From NCBI RefSeq assembly GCF_016545825.1, contig NC_052612.1, forward strand, positions 46,111,738 through 46,175,737: a DNA stretch of 64,000 nucleotides, in the 5' to 3' direction. Positions within the stretch are counted from its first letter, which is position 1. Every line of letters begins with the position of its first letter. The notes under the pieces are model-generated. The model saw nothing but the letters and a program-made list of their open reading frames with translations. It was not told where the DNA came from and ran no database searches. Source of the DNA: Eucalyptus grandis (taxonomy: Eukaryota; Streptophyta; Magnoliopsida; Myrtales; Myrtaceae). This document shows positions 37,776 through 49,002 of the stretch, piece by piece. A program made the translations under genes and the position numbers.

Positions 37776-38348
37776 TCAATAATGGAAGACGTAAACGTTG
37801 TACTCCACAACCGCATCGCCTGTCTGGAGATCGAGCGAGTGTGTCTTCGCCTGAGCGTACCCGCGCGCGAACCGGAAGAGCCTGCTCCCGCCGACGATTG
37901 GCATCTCCCTCACGCCGGAGAACACAGCGTTCCGGCCGAGTACGCTAAGCGTGCTCCCGTTGTACTTCCCTTCAGTGAAGAAGTAGTTCTGCACCATCAG
38001 CAGGCCGATCTCGCTCAGCGATGCGTACGCATAGAGTCCCTGAGCCCGGCCGACGATCTTGGAGCTCAATTCTGGGCCCTCGGTCAATGGGTCGTCGATC
38101 ATGACGACGGCGCCAAACGCTGTGGTGGACGTGTTGGTCATCTTGGCCTCGGCCACGCGCACTGCAGTTGGGTTGCGGCCGCTCACTATGTCGTGGAAGT
38201 AGAAGTGGAGGTGGCTCAGCTTCTGCTTCTTGAGGCCAAGCTCTTCCGGAAGCAAGCTTCTTGAGAAAGTGTGAGAATTTGCGGTAAATAAAATGGTGGA
38301 AGTGAAAAGGAGAGAGGAGATGATGAGCTTTGCGGTGCAAAGAGCCAT
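37776..38348 (-). CDS. Dirigent protein DIR-A (secreted, intact)
   Basis: Intronless 190-aa dirigent-domain protein. By family, dirigent proteins are secreted to the apoplast and guide stereo- and regioselective coupling of phenoxy radicals such as coniferyl alcohol, in lignan, lignin or defence chemistry; they do not oxidise the substrate themselves. Residues 1-25 are a hydrophobic signal peptide. Conserved blocks follow in order: [10 protein letters not shown] (48-57), [13 protein letters not shown] (81-93), VGRAQGLYA (99-107), [15 protein letters not shown] (126-140), [18 protein letters not shown] (147-164) and the C-terminal [10 protein letters not shown]-glycosylation sequons at N72 and N130 fit a secreted glycoprotein. 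Length is typical of the family. Its paralogue in unit B is broken; DIR-C and DIR-D lie downstream on the same strand. Which radical-coupling product it directs cannot be read from the sequence. Confidence 0.93.
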   Translation of the reverse strand: MALCTAKLIISSLLFTSTILFTANSHTFSRSLLPEELGLKKQKLSHLHFYFHDIVSGRNPTAVRVAEAKMTNTSTTAFGAVVMIDDPLTEGPELSSKIVGRAQGLYAYASLSEIGLLMVQNYFFTEGKYNGSTLSVLGRNAVFSGVREMPIVGGSRLFRFARGYAQAKTHSLDLQTGDAVVEYNVYVFHY

Positions 38349-38351
38349 ATC

Positions 38352-38667
38352 GGAGACAGAGTGATGTCAAAAGGGCGTTGTTGTTGATGAACAGAGATGT
38401 TTTTCTCTCTTCCTTACATCTTTACCGAATGAATACGAAAAATATATAGCTGTACGTAGAAAAAATTACCAAAGCTATTGCACTATTTTAGGCTAATAAT
38501 CTGGAGACAGAGTGATGTCAAAAGGGCGTTGTTGTTGATGAACAGAGACGTTTTTCTGTCTTCCGTACAACTTTACCGGATGAATACGAAAAATATATAG
38601 CTGTACGTAGAAAAAATTACCAAAGCTATTCTAGGCTGTGCACTATTTTAGGCTAATAATCTTGTTG
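38352..38667 (-). promoter_or_regulatory. Tandemly duplicated DIR-A promoter
   Basis: About 151 bp upstream of DIR-A (38352-38502) is repeated head to tail at 38503-38667 with few changes; the second copy has about 9-14 extra bases. Each copy holds a TATA-like CTATATATTTTT (minus strand; first copy near 38439-38448, about 92 bp from the ATG). The corresponding region of unit B has only one copy. Two potential core promoters therefore precede DIR-A. Confidence 0.75.
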
Positions 38668-38905
38668 ATCCTCAAGATGATATATACTCCATATCATGAA
38701 GCTCCTCCACCAATACTTGCTTTAACTATTGTAAAATTATTTTCATAAACTAGTGAAACTATCATTGTTCCGTGTCTATTCCTTGCTATCTCATCCTTTG
38801 TCCATTCTCTATAAACTATATCATACACTTGCCACTAACCAAAACAATAACTAATACCAAAATCATGCTTCCACATGCACACATCCAAATTTTTTTTAAC
38901 ACCTA
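38668..38905. other. Unit-A-specific spacer upstream of DIR-A
   Basis: Between shared sequence ending 'TGTTGATCCTCAAGAT' and resuming at 'TATATAAATTAAGAAAGTCCC', unit A has about 240 bp and unit B about 95 bp with no obvious similarity. No gene seen. One of the two copies has had this piece replaced or deleted. Confidence 0.55.
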
Positions 38906-41504
38906 TATAAATTAAGAAAGTCCCAATTTTTGAGCCCAAACTCAAAATATTCACAACATATTTCCCAACAGACTTCTAAATCAAGGCACGAAATCTTGAG
39001 GACAGTAATGAGAGCATATGAACTATCTCACATCTCGATAACTCATCCATAACTGTAAAAGATAATTGGTTCTCGTAAGCTGATATGGTCGGGATGCCAA
39101 GTCGAAGTGCAGAGCGAACAAGAATAGGAGCCAGGATGACGTAAATGCAAAAGATATACGAGGCTTCGTGTTGCTGAAGTAATTGGGTGACATCAGACAC
39201 GATAGGTTAGGATAACGGGCGTTGCAATTCAGCCAGACAAAGAGGCGGAGAAGCAAAAGTCGTTCTCTCATCCCGCTTTGGAGTGGGCCGGCAACGCATC
39301 CTGCTTTTATCATTCTACCAACCCGCTTATAACTTAAGAAATCTATGTCCAGTGTCCAAGCTCTAGTAACTGCGAGTTTCTAGCCATGAACAAGAGGAAC
39401 CTCTTCACATGGCATTATCAAAACTTGCAATATCTTACCCTTTTAGCCACGATTAAAGGGCCGACAGGCTGACTGTCAAGACTATGAAACCTGTATCGAT
39501 AGGTTGTCTGGGAGGTTTTGTCATATATAACGGCATATAATTCTTGATCCTGATCTACAATGGAGCATCTTCTCGGGATGAGGTGAGCCAAAACTCATCT
39601 TAAACAAGCCTGAAGTTTCACACCAGAAGCGCCATGCAGCACAGACATAAATGTTCCACCATCTCCGCACTAATGACAGATGCCAGAGGCATAACATGAC
39701 TTTCCACATTTAGCAGGTCAAACGAGGTTTTTTAGTATGCATATTTCAAGTAAGAAGGTTAATCACTTCAAGAAGAGAAGAAGGAATCCTGAAAATGAAG
39801 CGATTATAATCATGTTTGAGGCCATACTAGCACTGACAATTCGTTGAAGTGCCAGGAAGTTAGAGGAAAGTTTAACACGAAAATGAATACAGATGCACCC
39901 ACCATAAATCATTTGAGCCGTCCTATATGATGCAAAGTACTAGTGAACTAAATTTTTACTGCAGCATCCGAATGTTGTCCCACTAGTACCGGGGGAAATA
40001 TATGTCATGTATCAGTGAAGTTAAAAAGGGAAAAATTAGGAAGCCTGAACAAAGAAGAAACATTAAAAATCCTTCAGACGGTGCTAACACTAGACAGTTC
40101 ATTGAAGCGCCGCAAAGTTAGAGAGGGAAGTTCAATGCAGGCGCTCAATAAATCATCCGAGTCATCATACAAGAATAAAAAGTAACGGTGAACTAAAGTT
40201 TTAACTAACATCCGAACCGTTTCTCAATGGTACTGGGCCCTGTAATGGTGAAGGCAACGACTGAAAGAGCTTGTACTATGATTAGTCTTGATGGCGCAAC
40301 CACATTGTACGCTTTGAGATTCAAGAATCGGCAGAAATGGATGTTAAAATGCATATGCAATGCCAACAACTTGTGCAGCATCTTCCTTTCCTGGCCAGCA
40401 AAGAGCATGCAAACATTCTATTCCTTGAATGTAGTGTATTGAAATACACGTAGCAATGGAACACCAACCTATTTTCATTTTTCCAGATGAAATGTGAAAT
40501 TTGTTTATTACATTGTCCTCATGAAATTTTTTTTCTTTAACTTGAGGACTAGTGCTTTAGAAACCTAGCTTGTAAATCAATCAAGATCCTCACAGATAAA
40601 TCTTCGCAATAGGGTGATGATTTGGTGGATGACTATCCCATGTATGAAGGTACTGATCGGATGTTCATATTCTCATGCAAATTTTTCACCAGGCTATTAT
40701 ATATGCCTGTACACATTTTCAACAGTGAAACGCCTCATTTTAAAGTTGGTTATATACATCTCAAGTGCATTTGAAGCGGGTCAAGTACGAAGCTTCACTT
40801 AATCGTGTAAGCCATGCTGCCCGTAATATGGGGGTGGAGGGGGGGTGGGGTTTGGAAAGTTATGCTGTCAAGTGAGAAGAGAACCTTACGACGAACTATA
40901 GCCAAGACAGACTCAGAACTACTACTTTCTCAAGTGTAATTACTAAAGCCAAAACGTTGATTGAAGCAGACAAAATCCTATGAAGATAATCCTCCAAATT
41001 TATGGGTAAGCGAACAAACAAAATATAAAGAAACTGCCATCGGACCAAGTTGCTGGTTATGTACCATAATGTGATCCTACAATGTAAATCAATGTCAAAG
41101 TTCATAATACTCTGCTGCATAGGCCAACTATGAACAAAAGGCAGGGCAATGGACTAACTAGATTGAAGCAGAACAATTACTGATGAAGGCTATGAGGCAG
41201 GAGGAACAGTTAAGTCCATGCAATGCGTCGAAGAGCAACTTCAATGTACTCAAACTACTCGTGAAAAAAACCATGACGGGGGCCAATTTGATCCATCACA
41301 AAGCAACTCGCAACTCCCCTCATCTTCATCACTAGGCTGGAAATAGTCAAGCCAAGAAGCACGAAGGATCACTTGCTGCACATCCGCACCATTCAGTTTG
41401 ACAGAAACCCCAGATGCTGCAGAGAGCAGCACTCGTGCGCTGGAACTCACATGATCTCAAACATTACTCCACAGAAGGAAAACTAGTACTTGATACATTA
41501 GTGT
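38906..41504. other. Well-conserved duplicated segment, function unknown (unit A copy)
   Basis: This 2.6 kb is nearly identical to 50750-53323, with few insertions or deletions and no bounded transposon. The open frames are short. A 74-codon minus frame at 38976-39200 is kept in both copies. A 66-codon minus frame at 41250-41450, with an acidic SDEDEG stretch, is shifted in unit B by a 1-bp difference. I recognise no domain. It could be remains of a multi-exon gene on the minus strand, a non-coding RNA, or plain recent duplication. Confidence 0.5.
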
Positions 41505-42872
41505 TAGGGGTGTGCAAAGGAACTGGGAACCGCCCGGAACCGGAATGAACCGCCCAAGAACCGATAGTTCGCATAGGGATCGGTTTGGTTCCCGGTTCCA
41601 ATTTGCTAGAACCGGTGAGTATTGGTTTGGTTCCTGATTTGGAGCATGGAACCGCCTATCTAGACCAATATATATTACTTAGTTATTTTGTAGTTTTTCG
41701 ACCGATATATATGTACATATATATTTGCAGTATTGGACATTAAGACAAATTTTGTCTCTCGCATGTGGAATAGGATTAAAGCCCCTACTTTTTGTTCATT
41801 TTAATGATCAATCTACTTGCTTTCTTAGTCAAAACAAAATAAACAAACAAAAAGGATGGAGGAGATCAATTGGAGATGTTCAACCCAAAATTTAAAACTG
41901 AACAAACTTTAATGTTTTACATAGAAATTAGGTTCGCCGTGATATTAATTGTTGGATGCAATTTTGGAGGATTTGGGGATTGGTTTCTGTTTCTAAGGTG
42001 GCAATTGCCCATCTGGATCATGCTCACTAGGGGTGTGCATGGTTCGGGTGGGCGGTTCCCGGCCTAGAATTGAGAACCGCTTGCTAAGGATCGGTTCCAA
42101 TTGAAACCGGGAACCACCCGTTATTGCATGGATCCACCCGAGAACTGGACCGCCGGTCCGGTCCGGTTCCTGGGTGGATCCATGGAACCGGTTTCACCAA
42201 TAATAATATTGTTTTCCAAATCCCGCTATGAGTACTTTTCATATCGAGTAATATTTTTCTTTGAATCGAACTGGCTTAATTAAGGGTACCATTTTTCTTT
42301 ATTTTATTGAAAAACACTAGCAAAGAAGAGAATTAGGTTTTTTTTTCCTATTTTTGAATCATTTTAGTTGAAATCTAAAATATTTTTTAAATTCAAGATT
42401 CTGGATGATTGTCATATGTAGATCATCTTTTCCTTTATCCTCTAGCAAAGCTCAATATCTTACAACATTTGCTTTACTGATTTTTTTTTGTAGAAACAAT
42501 TCCATCGGTACTCCACATATTCTTGAATATAGTGTTATATGTGAGTCCCAAAAGTATAATTTGAAGGAGCCATTTGTTGAGTTGTTGAAAGGCAACTTAC
42601 ACACTTGACTAAATTGTTATTAAAATATGGAAACCACGAGGGAGATGGAGCCCTAAAATTTAGATTTGCTAATTAGTAATTTTGAAATTTATTTTAATAT
42701 TAAAAATCAATATATTATTATAATATAATCGGTTCGGTCCGAATGGGCGGATTCGTCCATGGAACTGGGAATTGGACCAGTTCCCTCAAGAACCACCAAT
42801 TCCGGGCGGTTTCGGTCCGGTTTTGGGCAGTTTGGGCGGGTCTCAGTTACACACCCCTAATGCTCACCCCTA
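41505..42872. mobile_element. Old hAT-like element (outer), unit A copy
   Basis: Begins TAGGGGTGTGCAAAGG with GGAACCG-type repeats and ends near TGCTCACCCCTA. The flanking octamers ATTAGTGT and ATCAATGC match at 5 of 8 places, every difference being a transition, as expected of an aged target duplication. Also in unit B (about 53324-55078), hence older than the duplication. Interrupted by a younger hAT at 42028-42859. No transposase. Confidence 0.6.
42028..42859. mobile_element. Young hAT-like element nested in the older one
   Basis: Ends TAGGGGTGTGCATGG and CAGTTACACACCCCTA, with a perfect 8-bp duplication ATGCTCAC at 42020-42027 and 42860-42867. Absent from unit B, which reads continuously through the site (near 55066-55076), so it inserted after the duplication. 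The 832-bp interior has GGTTC/GGAACCGG repeats at both ends and an AT-rich middle without transposase. Same family as the partial element at 47750. Confidence 0.9.
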
Positions 42873-43081
42873 ATCAATGCCATGTGCCTTTCTCTACTCT
42901 AGAGATCAAATCTCTCGTGTATTGATTCCTCAGAGGCACCATAGCAGACCCATCTAGGAATGGCCTAGCCCATAATGGCCATGCGGACTTGACATCATCC
43001 CAACCTTCCTCCAGTATATCACTAGCAATCCCTTGTGAGTGCCACATGCACTGTTTTTTTTTTTGGATTCATTTTGGCGGG

Positions 43082-45943
43082 TGTTGACACCTAAATTTTT
43101 GGGGTTAATTTTTTGTTAAATAAAAAAAATAATAAAAAAAATCATAATCACATGGCATATAGTTTAGGAACATTTTTGTTTATTGGACTGACGGCGAGTG
43201 CAAAATTTTTCACATATTCGTTGGGATTTTCATATATTTAGGCAATATACACCGAGGGATGTATTTTGGACGGAAAGGAAATTCTTGAATGAAATATTGG
43301 AAAAAACACAAAAAAATATTGCACGTGGTGGGATGATATATTCAATAGTATTTTGCACGAGCAAAATTGGCAATGAAATATACCACGGAGATACAATTTT
43401 TTGGTGTATAAAAGGAGTCACGTACGGTGGGAGAAAGCAGAGGCCACACATTGATACATACGGCACACAGAGAAAGGTCGGCAAACTTTATTCTCAAGAG
43501 CACATAGAGATACACGTGAGTCGGGAAACAAAGAGGAGAAGTCCTGCACATGGACCAAGAGAAATCGTGAGTGCAGAACTTGAATAATGCTCACGGCCAA
43601 AATAGGGAGAACACGTGTTCTGCCACAAAGAAGATGGCCACTTTCTGATCACGTGGATAGGGAGAAGAAAAGGCTCGGGGAATTTCACCACAAATCTTCC
43701 TCGGTCTTAATCTCTTGTATCGTGTCCAACGAAGTTCCAGCGGTGAACTATCACACATTGAGAATCCAGTCCAGTGTTGACGAGATCCGGAGCCACCTCG
43801 TGAACTATCATAGCTCGCCATCGCAGGGTTAACCCGCAAGTCCACTAACCGCTGCTCGCCGTCCCGAAGAACCTGTTACCACTCGACACCGTCCCGACAA
43901 GTTGTTGCTGCCCATGCTCGCTATCCCACAACATCAACAACGCAAAGAGCTGCCGTGTCCCTCCTCGGCGAAGTCCGATAAGATCTAAGCCCCATTGACG
44001 AAGCCTGGATTTCCTTGAGACAAACCAAGCACATTGGCGCCAGCAATTTTCCCCCAAGACGCTTGCAGCTTCCTGATGAACCCCCGCTCAGCACAGAGAC
44101 GTGAAGGGAACACGACACATGAAGGACGGGATATGTGATTCATGCCTTGGCTTCTTCTTTGATTAAAATCTTGCCATGTGACTTTTATTTATTTATTTAT
44201 TTAAGCATAGTCTCATGAATGATCCCATATTTTGATCATCACCATATTGACGTCCTCCCCCATTTTTGCATTCTGCAACACACGGACACATATATGTGGA
44301 CATAGCAGAGGGTCTTAGTGGACAAGAGACGGCCGTGAAGAGGATTGCACGGAAAAAGGCTCGCGGACGATCGTGAGGACTTCGGGCACACCAACAAAAA
44401 TCCTGCCTTATCTCACCGAATTCTCACCGCAAGCCCCTCCGTGGACGACTGCCATCCACCGCCCTGTTGCCCCGATTGCGATCCCTATCCGATTGCGCAA
44501 AGTCCACATTTGGAAGCCAATATTTGGATTAGGTAAAATTTTTATCTAATTTGATTTCCGAATATTCCGTTTCTTTATTTAAAATATCTCGATGCGCATG
44601 ATCGAGGTTCATGATATATAGTCATATTTGCAATTCGAGTTGCCTCTCAAATTAGGGATTGATAGTCCGATTTTCGCGCCTGAAATCCGACTCACAATCT
44701 CTTGCAAAAATCGACAATCCAATCTTAAGCCCGAGATTCGATTCACGATTTATTTTTAAAATTGGCCAACCCGATCTCATGCGCGAGATATGGTTCGTCA
44801 ATTTGTGAATATCAATCATATCTTATCCGATTTGCTGTCATGTTGGTTGAATCAATTTTATTTTTGTAAAAGGAAAAAAAAAATTGAATTAGGATTGGGT
44901 TGGTTTTAGAATATCTCTTGTTATCTTGCATATTTAGAGTAGGGATTCTATTTCGAATTTGTTAAAAAAATAAAAAAAAATAAAAATGCATGCATTTAGG
45001 ATATTAGTTTTAAATTTGAATTGCACGTTTAATTATTTGACAATTTTTAAGTTTGAATTTCATAAAAGAAAAAGAAAAAGAAAATAGAATTATGGCATTC
45101 TTTGCACGTCATTGCATATTAGGGTAGATTGCATACTTATTAAGAAAATAAAAATCATGTGCATGCCATATAGAATTAGGTTCATGAAATGCACGTCATT
45201 TACTGATTGTTGCTAGGTTCATTTAATTAGAAATTGCCCGTCATTAGGATTAGGTCATTTTGGTTAATTTAGATTGCATATTTAGTTACTGTATGTTCAT
45301 TAAGAAAACAAAAAAAAAATTTACTTTACTCATTCATTTAGTTTAGGTCATATTGCCATGCTGTATTATTTCATACTAGATTATTAGCATGCATCGCATG
45401 ATTCTCATTAAATAAAGTGAAAAACAAAAATTGAGTGATGGCATGTTAATTAGAAATCATATCTAGGATTGCTGATGTGAATTCTGATTTAACATTGCAG
45501 ATACTTTCGTTGCTATGAGGTAAGTTCTACAATTTATTCATTTGCTTTCTTGAGTGTTGAATTGGTGGTTTGCGCACTCGAATGGTCACCTCATATGTTA
45601 GGGAATTAAAATCAATTCAAGCTGCTTGCCAAACATTTTTTCAAAAAATAAAAGAGAAAGGTACCGAAAGGGTATTAGAGAAATCTAGCGTAACCAAGTT
45701 CCCGAACTCATAAATCTTTGGTTCGTAAGAGTAAAGTAAATCTCCCGTTACTTTGCTTGGGTTTCTAATCCACCCATCAAAAATAGATTAGTGGCGACTC
45801 CTAACTAAATATCATTTGCATGTTAAAAACTTGAATCTAAGTCGCAAATTGGTATGGGCTTGGGAGAGTCTGAACTAAGTTATACTTAGTAGTCCATTAG
45901 CCAAACCCTAGGTGGTTCACACTCGAAAAAATTGGTCGCAACA
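43082..45943 (+). mobile_element. Solo LTR of a Tat/Ogre-like Ty3-gypsy retrotransposon
   Basis: A 2862-bp insertion absent from unit B. It starts TGTTGACACCTAAATTTTT, ends GGTCGCAACA (TGTTG/CAACA inverted ends), and has a perfect 5-bp duplication GCGGG at 43077-43081 and 45944-45948. A TATA box lies 325 bp from the start. GTGGCGACTCC at 45791-45801, about 140 bp before the 3' end, is a motif I associate with LTR 3' ends of Tat-type gypsy elements. No gag, pol, primer-binding site or second LTR is present, so internal DNA was lost, most simply by LTR-LTR recombination. Orientation follows the TATA box and 3' motif. Open frames inside (for example 43198-43587) resemble nothing known. Confidence 0.88.
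43407..43415 (+). promoter_or_regulatory. TATA box of the solo LTR
   Basis: TATAAAAGG in an otherwise AT/GC-mixed stretch 325 bp into the LTR. A good match to the plant core promoter consensus, and the probable U3 promoter of the lost retrotransposon. Confidence 0.6.
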
Positions 45944-46424
45944 GCGGGCTGTACTAAACTCACTACATATCACACCATCGGCGGCTTGCCTGAAGGTCGT
46001 CTTTCTCTACTACCAATCGGACGTCGTTGTCACTAGCAAGTTAAGGCCAAAAACTTGACTTTACTAAACAAGTGAGAAAAGTCATTTTTATTTAGTCAAG
46101 TGCACAAAATACAATCAAAAGTTAGCACGCATTAGAAAGCACTTCGAAAGGCATCAACTGCCTTCTAATTGATAGCACAAGCGTGCTGGCACTCAATTAG
46201 TAGCGTTGGCACATCATTTGGCTCCTCGGCTTACTTTGATTGCAAAGACCTTTTCCTTGAGTGCATATCTTGGCAACACAAAATGAGAGTTTCGCTCGTT
46301 ATGGGACCTGACCAAACATCTCAACGACACATCAAAGAATTTTGTGAACAAACTTATCTCTAAATCATTGAAAATCACCCAAAAAATTGTTCCGAAAGTC
46401 AAATAGATTCAATTTTTGCTAGTC

Positions 46425-46935
46425 AAGTCCTAAAACTTTCAATTTTATCAATTAAGTTTTAAACATTTTGAAAATTTGCCAATCAAGTCTATCCTATTAA
46501 TTTTTAATCGCAAATTGCTAAAGTTGATTATTTTTAATGTTTTAAATGAATTTTTTTTTTCTATTAAGTCCAGTGAGGTTGCAAACCCTTGCCTAGACTT
46601 GGTGAGGTTCAAAGCCCTCGGTTGTGACTGGTGAGGGTCTATCGGCTCTTGCCTATGATAGATGATGGTTTGTCACCGGGCTTGGAAGAAAGAAAAGAAA
46701 ATAAATTCAGAAAAAAATTCAGAAAAAACTCCAAAAGATCATAAAAATTATTCACGCTAATGCTAGACATGTCATGTTGGGTGTGGGTTAGTGATTTCCA
46801 GCTTAAGTAGTTAGACGGACTCTATTGGTAAATTGCCAAAATATTTATAACTCATTTGACAAAATAAAAAGACTTAAGACTAGTTTAACAAAAATGTAGT
46901 AGGTCCAGGATGTTTTGGATAATTTTCCTTAAAAT
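46425..46935. repeat. IR-1 family element in unit A
   Basis: Left arm 'AATTTGCCAATCAAGTCTATCC...AATCGCAAATTGC', core 'GAGGTTGCAAACCCTTGCC', right arm 'TTAGTGATTTCCAGC...ACTCTATTGGTAAATTGCC'. The matching copy in unit B is 55745-56260. Confidence 0.55.
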
Positions 46936-47749
46936 TAATAGCTCTTGTTTTCCCATGTATCATCTATAACACAACCATCTTTTGTCAACTTCAAATAGGC
47001 TTTTGAATTCTTTAGCTCCCTAACCAATCACAGTAGATCTTCGTGTCCGATTGCATGGCAACTGGCATTATATTTACACGAGGACCATCGAAATTCCTCA
47101 TTTGAGCGCATTTTTTTTCGTTTGTTTCTCGAGTAATGCTTGAATTTGCGGGTTAGAGTGGCCATATTTTCGTAATTCAACTCTTCGTTAAATGACAATT
47201 TATTGGCAGAGATGATGACGGACGGGACCGACCCATTAGCATGAGATCTGCAAAAATTCTATGCTTGGCCTGAAAGAAGGAAAAAAATGGCATCCAAGCT
47301 TGGCCATCTCCCCACTTTTTCTCTGGTCCCCCAAAAAGTTTACATCACGAAGAAAAGCTACCCTGAAAATTCGTGCCCAGTGGGACAGGGGACCAGCTTC
47401 TTCCTTTTTCCTTTTTGGCCTATTTAACGAGAATATCGTCTACATTTACTTGGACCCGTATCGGTCCAAATAGGGGGTTCTAAATTTCGCCATTCCTAAT
47501 TTGACAAAATTTACGGTGTATTTGCAAATTTCTTTCATCAATGAATTACACTTATTGACATCACTCGCACCAAATTTTTAATCAAATGTACAGTGAATGA
47601 TACTCGTAATCCATCAACCAAATTTCTACGATTAAACGATTTCTGGCACACCTCTTTCGTGTTATTTGAGAAACTGATCTGTGTATATGGCATAAGATGT
47701 ATTTGTTTCAAAAGGCAACCTCGGATTCGGCAAAGATTTGACTTGCTAC

Positions 47750-48151
47750 TAGGGGTGTGCAAAAGAATCGGGACCTGCCTGGATTGCTCGAAACCGGACC
47801 AGAGCCGCCCGGAACCGGTGGTTCTTGAGTTGGAACCGGAACCTGGACGGCTCCTGTTCCATGTGCAGATCCATCCACCTGCCTACTCGGACCAGACCAA
47901 TTATATTAAAATAGTATATTAATTTTTAATATTAAAAAAATGAAATTACAAATTAACAAACCCAAATCAAATAATTAAAAAATTAATTAAAATGGAAAAA
48001 AGTCCAAAGCACACCAAATGGAGAGGCGCTGAAGCTAAAAGTCCAAAGTGTACCTTGGCAAAACGACAAGCAATTGGTGGGCAAAAAGCAAGCACGTGAA
48101 AAAGCAAGGCTGCGGGAGGAGGAGAAAAAGAATAGGTCAGGCGGTGAAGAA
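47750..48151. mobile_element. Truncated hAT-like element at the duplication junction
   Basis: Starts TAGGGGTGTGCAAAAG directly after CTTGCTAC, where unit A stops matching unit B. The interior 'TTTTTAATATTAAAAAAATG...' matches, in reverse, the interior of the element at 42028-42859. No right end or second CTTGCTAC was found, so the element appears cut off before the block at 48152. The last 150 bp hold no gene. Confidence 0.6.
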
Positions 48152-48572
48152 CAGTTTAGCACCAACCCTACAACTTACGTAACTCGAATTTTAGGAACAT
48201 AACATCATTCAAATTGAAATTATTTCATGGGAGTAATTAAAGGAAAGAAGCCTGAGTGCTAGAGAGTAGCAAAAGAATAACAAGGTCATTCAATTTTTTA
48301 CCAAAAATAAAATGTAATAGTTGGATTTGAACATGGAACAAAAGTCCATGTACCACATTTAAAAAATTAAAAAGTTTAGAAATTATATTGTATATTGAGT
48401 TAAAGCTTTCAGGACCACATTGTATATTGGGCCAAAATTCGATAACCACTTTGTCTCATTTACTTGATTGAGTGAGTAACGTGGTCACTCAATTGCATAC
48501 CAAAGATAAAATGTAATGATCGGATTTGCATGATATACATTTTTAATAATTAAGATTTTCGTATGTAATGAG
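48152..48572. repeat. 420-bp block shared with the DIR-C upstream region
   Basis: Starting at CAGTTTAGCACCAACCCT and ending GTATGTAATGAG, this closely matches 59723-60135, in the same orientation. It directly abuts unit B. No coding sequence. Confidence 0.85.
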
Positions 48573-48699
48573 TCATGAGCCTTCTCGATTGTCGGCGACC
48601 ATCCATAAGCAAGAGCTGGCGAGGCTCGCTCTGTCCAGGTTTGACTAGGGTTGACCTTGTTGGCCTTGCTAGCTTCGGGCAAGGCTCAACAAGCCTCAC

Positions 48700-49002
48700 T
48701 AGGGGTGTCAACGGTTCGGTTTTTTTGAAAAATCGAACCGAACCGAACTGTTAGGAAAAACTTCAGAATCGAAATTTTGGTTTGGTTTTTGGTTTTCAGC
48801 TTTTAGTTTTTGGTTTTGCATTTTTTTTTTTTTTTTTTTGTTGTATATATTTTTCATTTCTAAGAAATAAGCTCTTATCGGTTTGTTAGTTCAGTTCGGT
48901 TCGGTTAACCGATAAAAAAAATTCGATTTTTAATGAGAATGGAATCGAAAAAGCCGAATTTTTTGATTCGGTTCGATTTCGGTTCAGTTTTTGACACCCC
49001 TA
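48700..49002. mobile_element. hAT-like MITE, unit B copy of 36025-36420
   Basis: Ends TAGGGGTGTCAACGG and TTGACACCCCTA. The flanking octamers AGCCTCAC and GGCTTCAC have drifted from the exact GGCCTCAC of the unit A copy. Shorter by about 93 bp, chiefly in GGTTCGGTT repeats and the T-tract. Confidence 0.8.

Larger units (their letters stand above)
35906..47749. repeat. Segmental duplication, unit A (contains DIR-A)
   Basis: Reads nearly identically and in the same order as 48573-57085. Anchors: 36430-37320 with 49012-49894; 37727-38500 with 49895-50650; 38906-41504 with 50750-53323; 42873-43081 with 55079-55286; 45944-47749 with 55288-57085. It is about 3.3 kb longer than unit B, mostly from a 2862-bp solo LTR, an 832-bp nested hAT and a 0.4-kb MITE, partly offset by an insertion unique to B. 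Left edge near CATGAGCC; right edge at the hAT element beginning 47750. Confidence 0.9.

Noticed and set aside
43198..43587. 129-codon frame inside the solo LTR
   Set aside because: No similarity to gag, pol or other proteins; LTRs carry chance frames.
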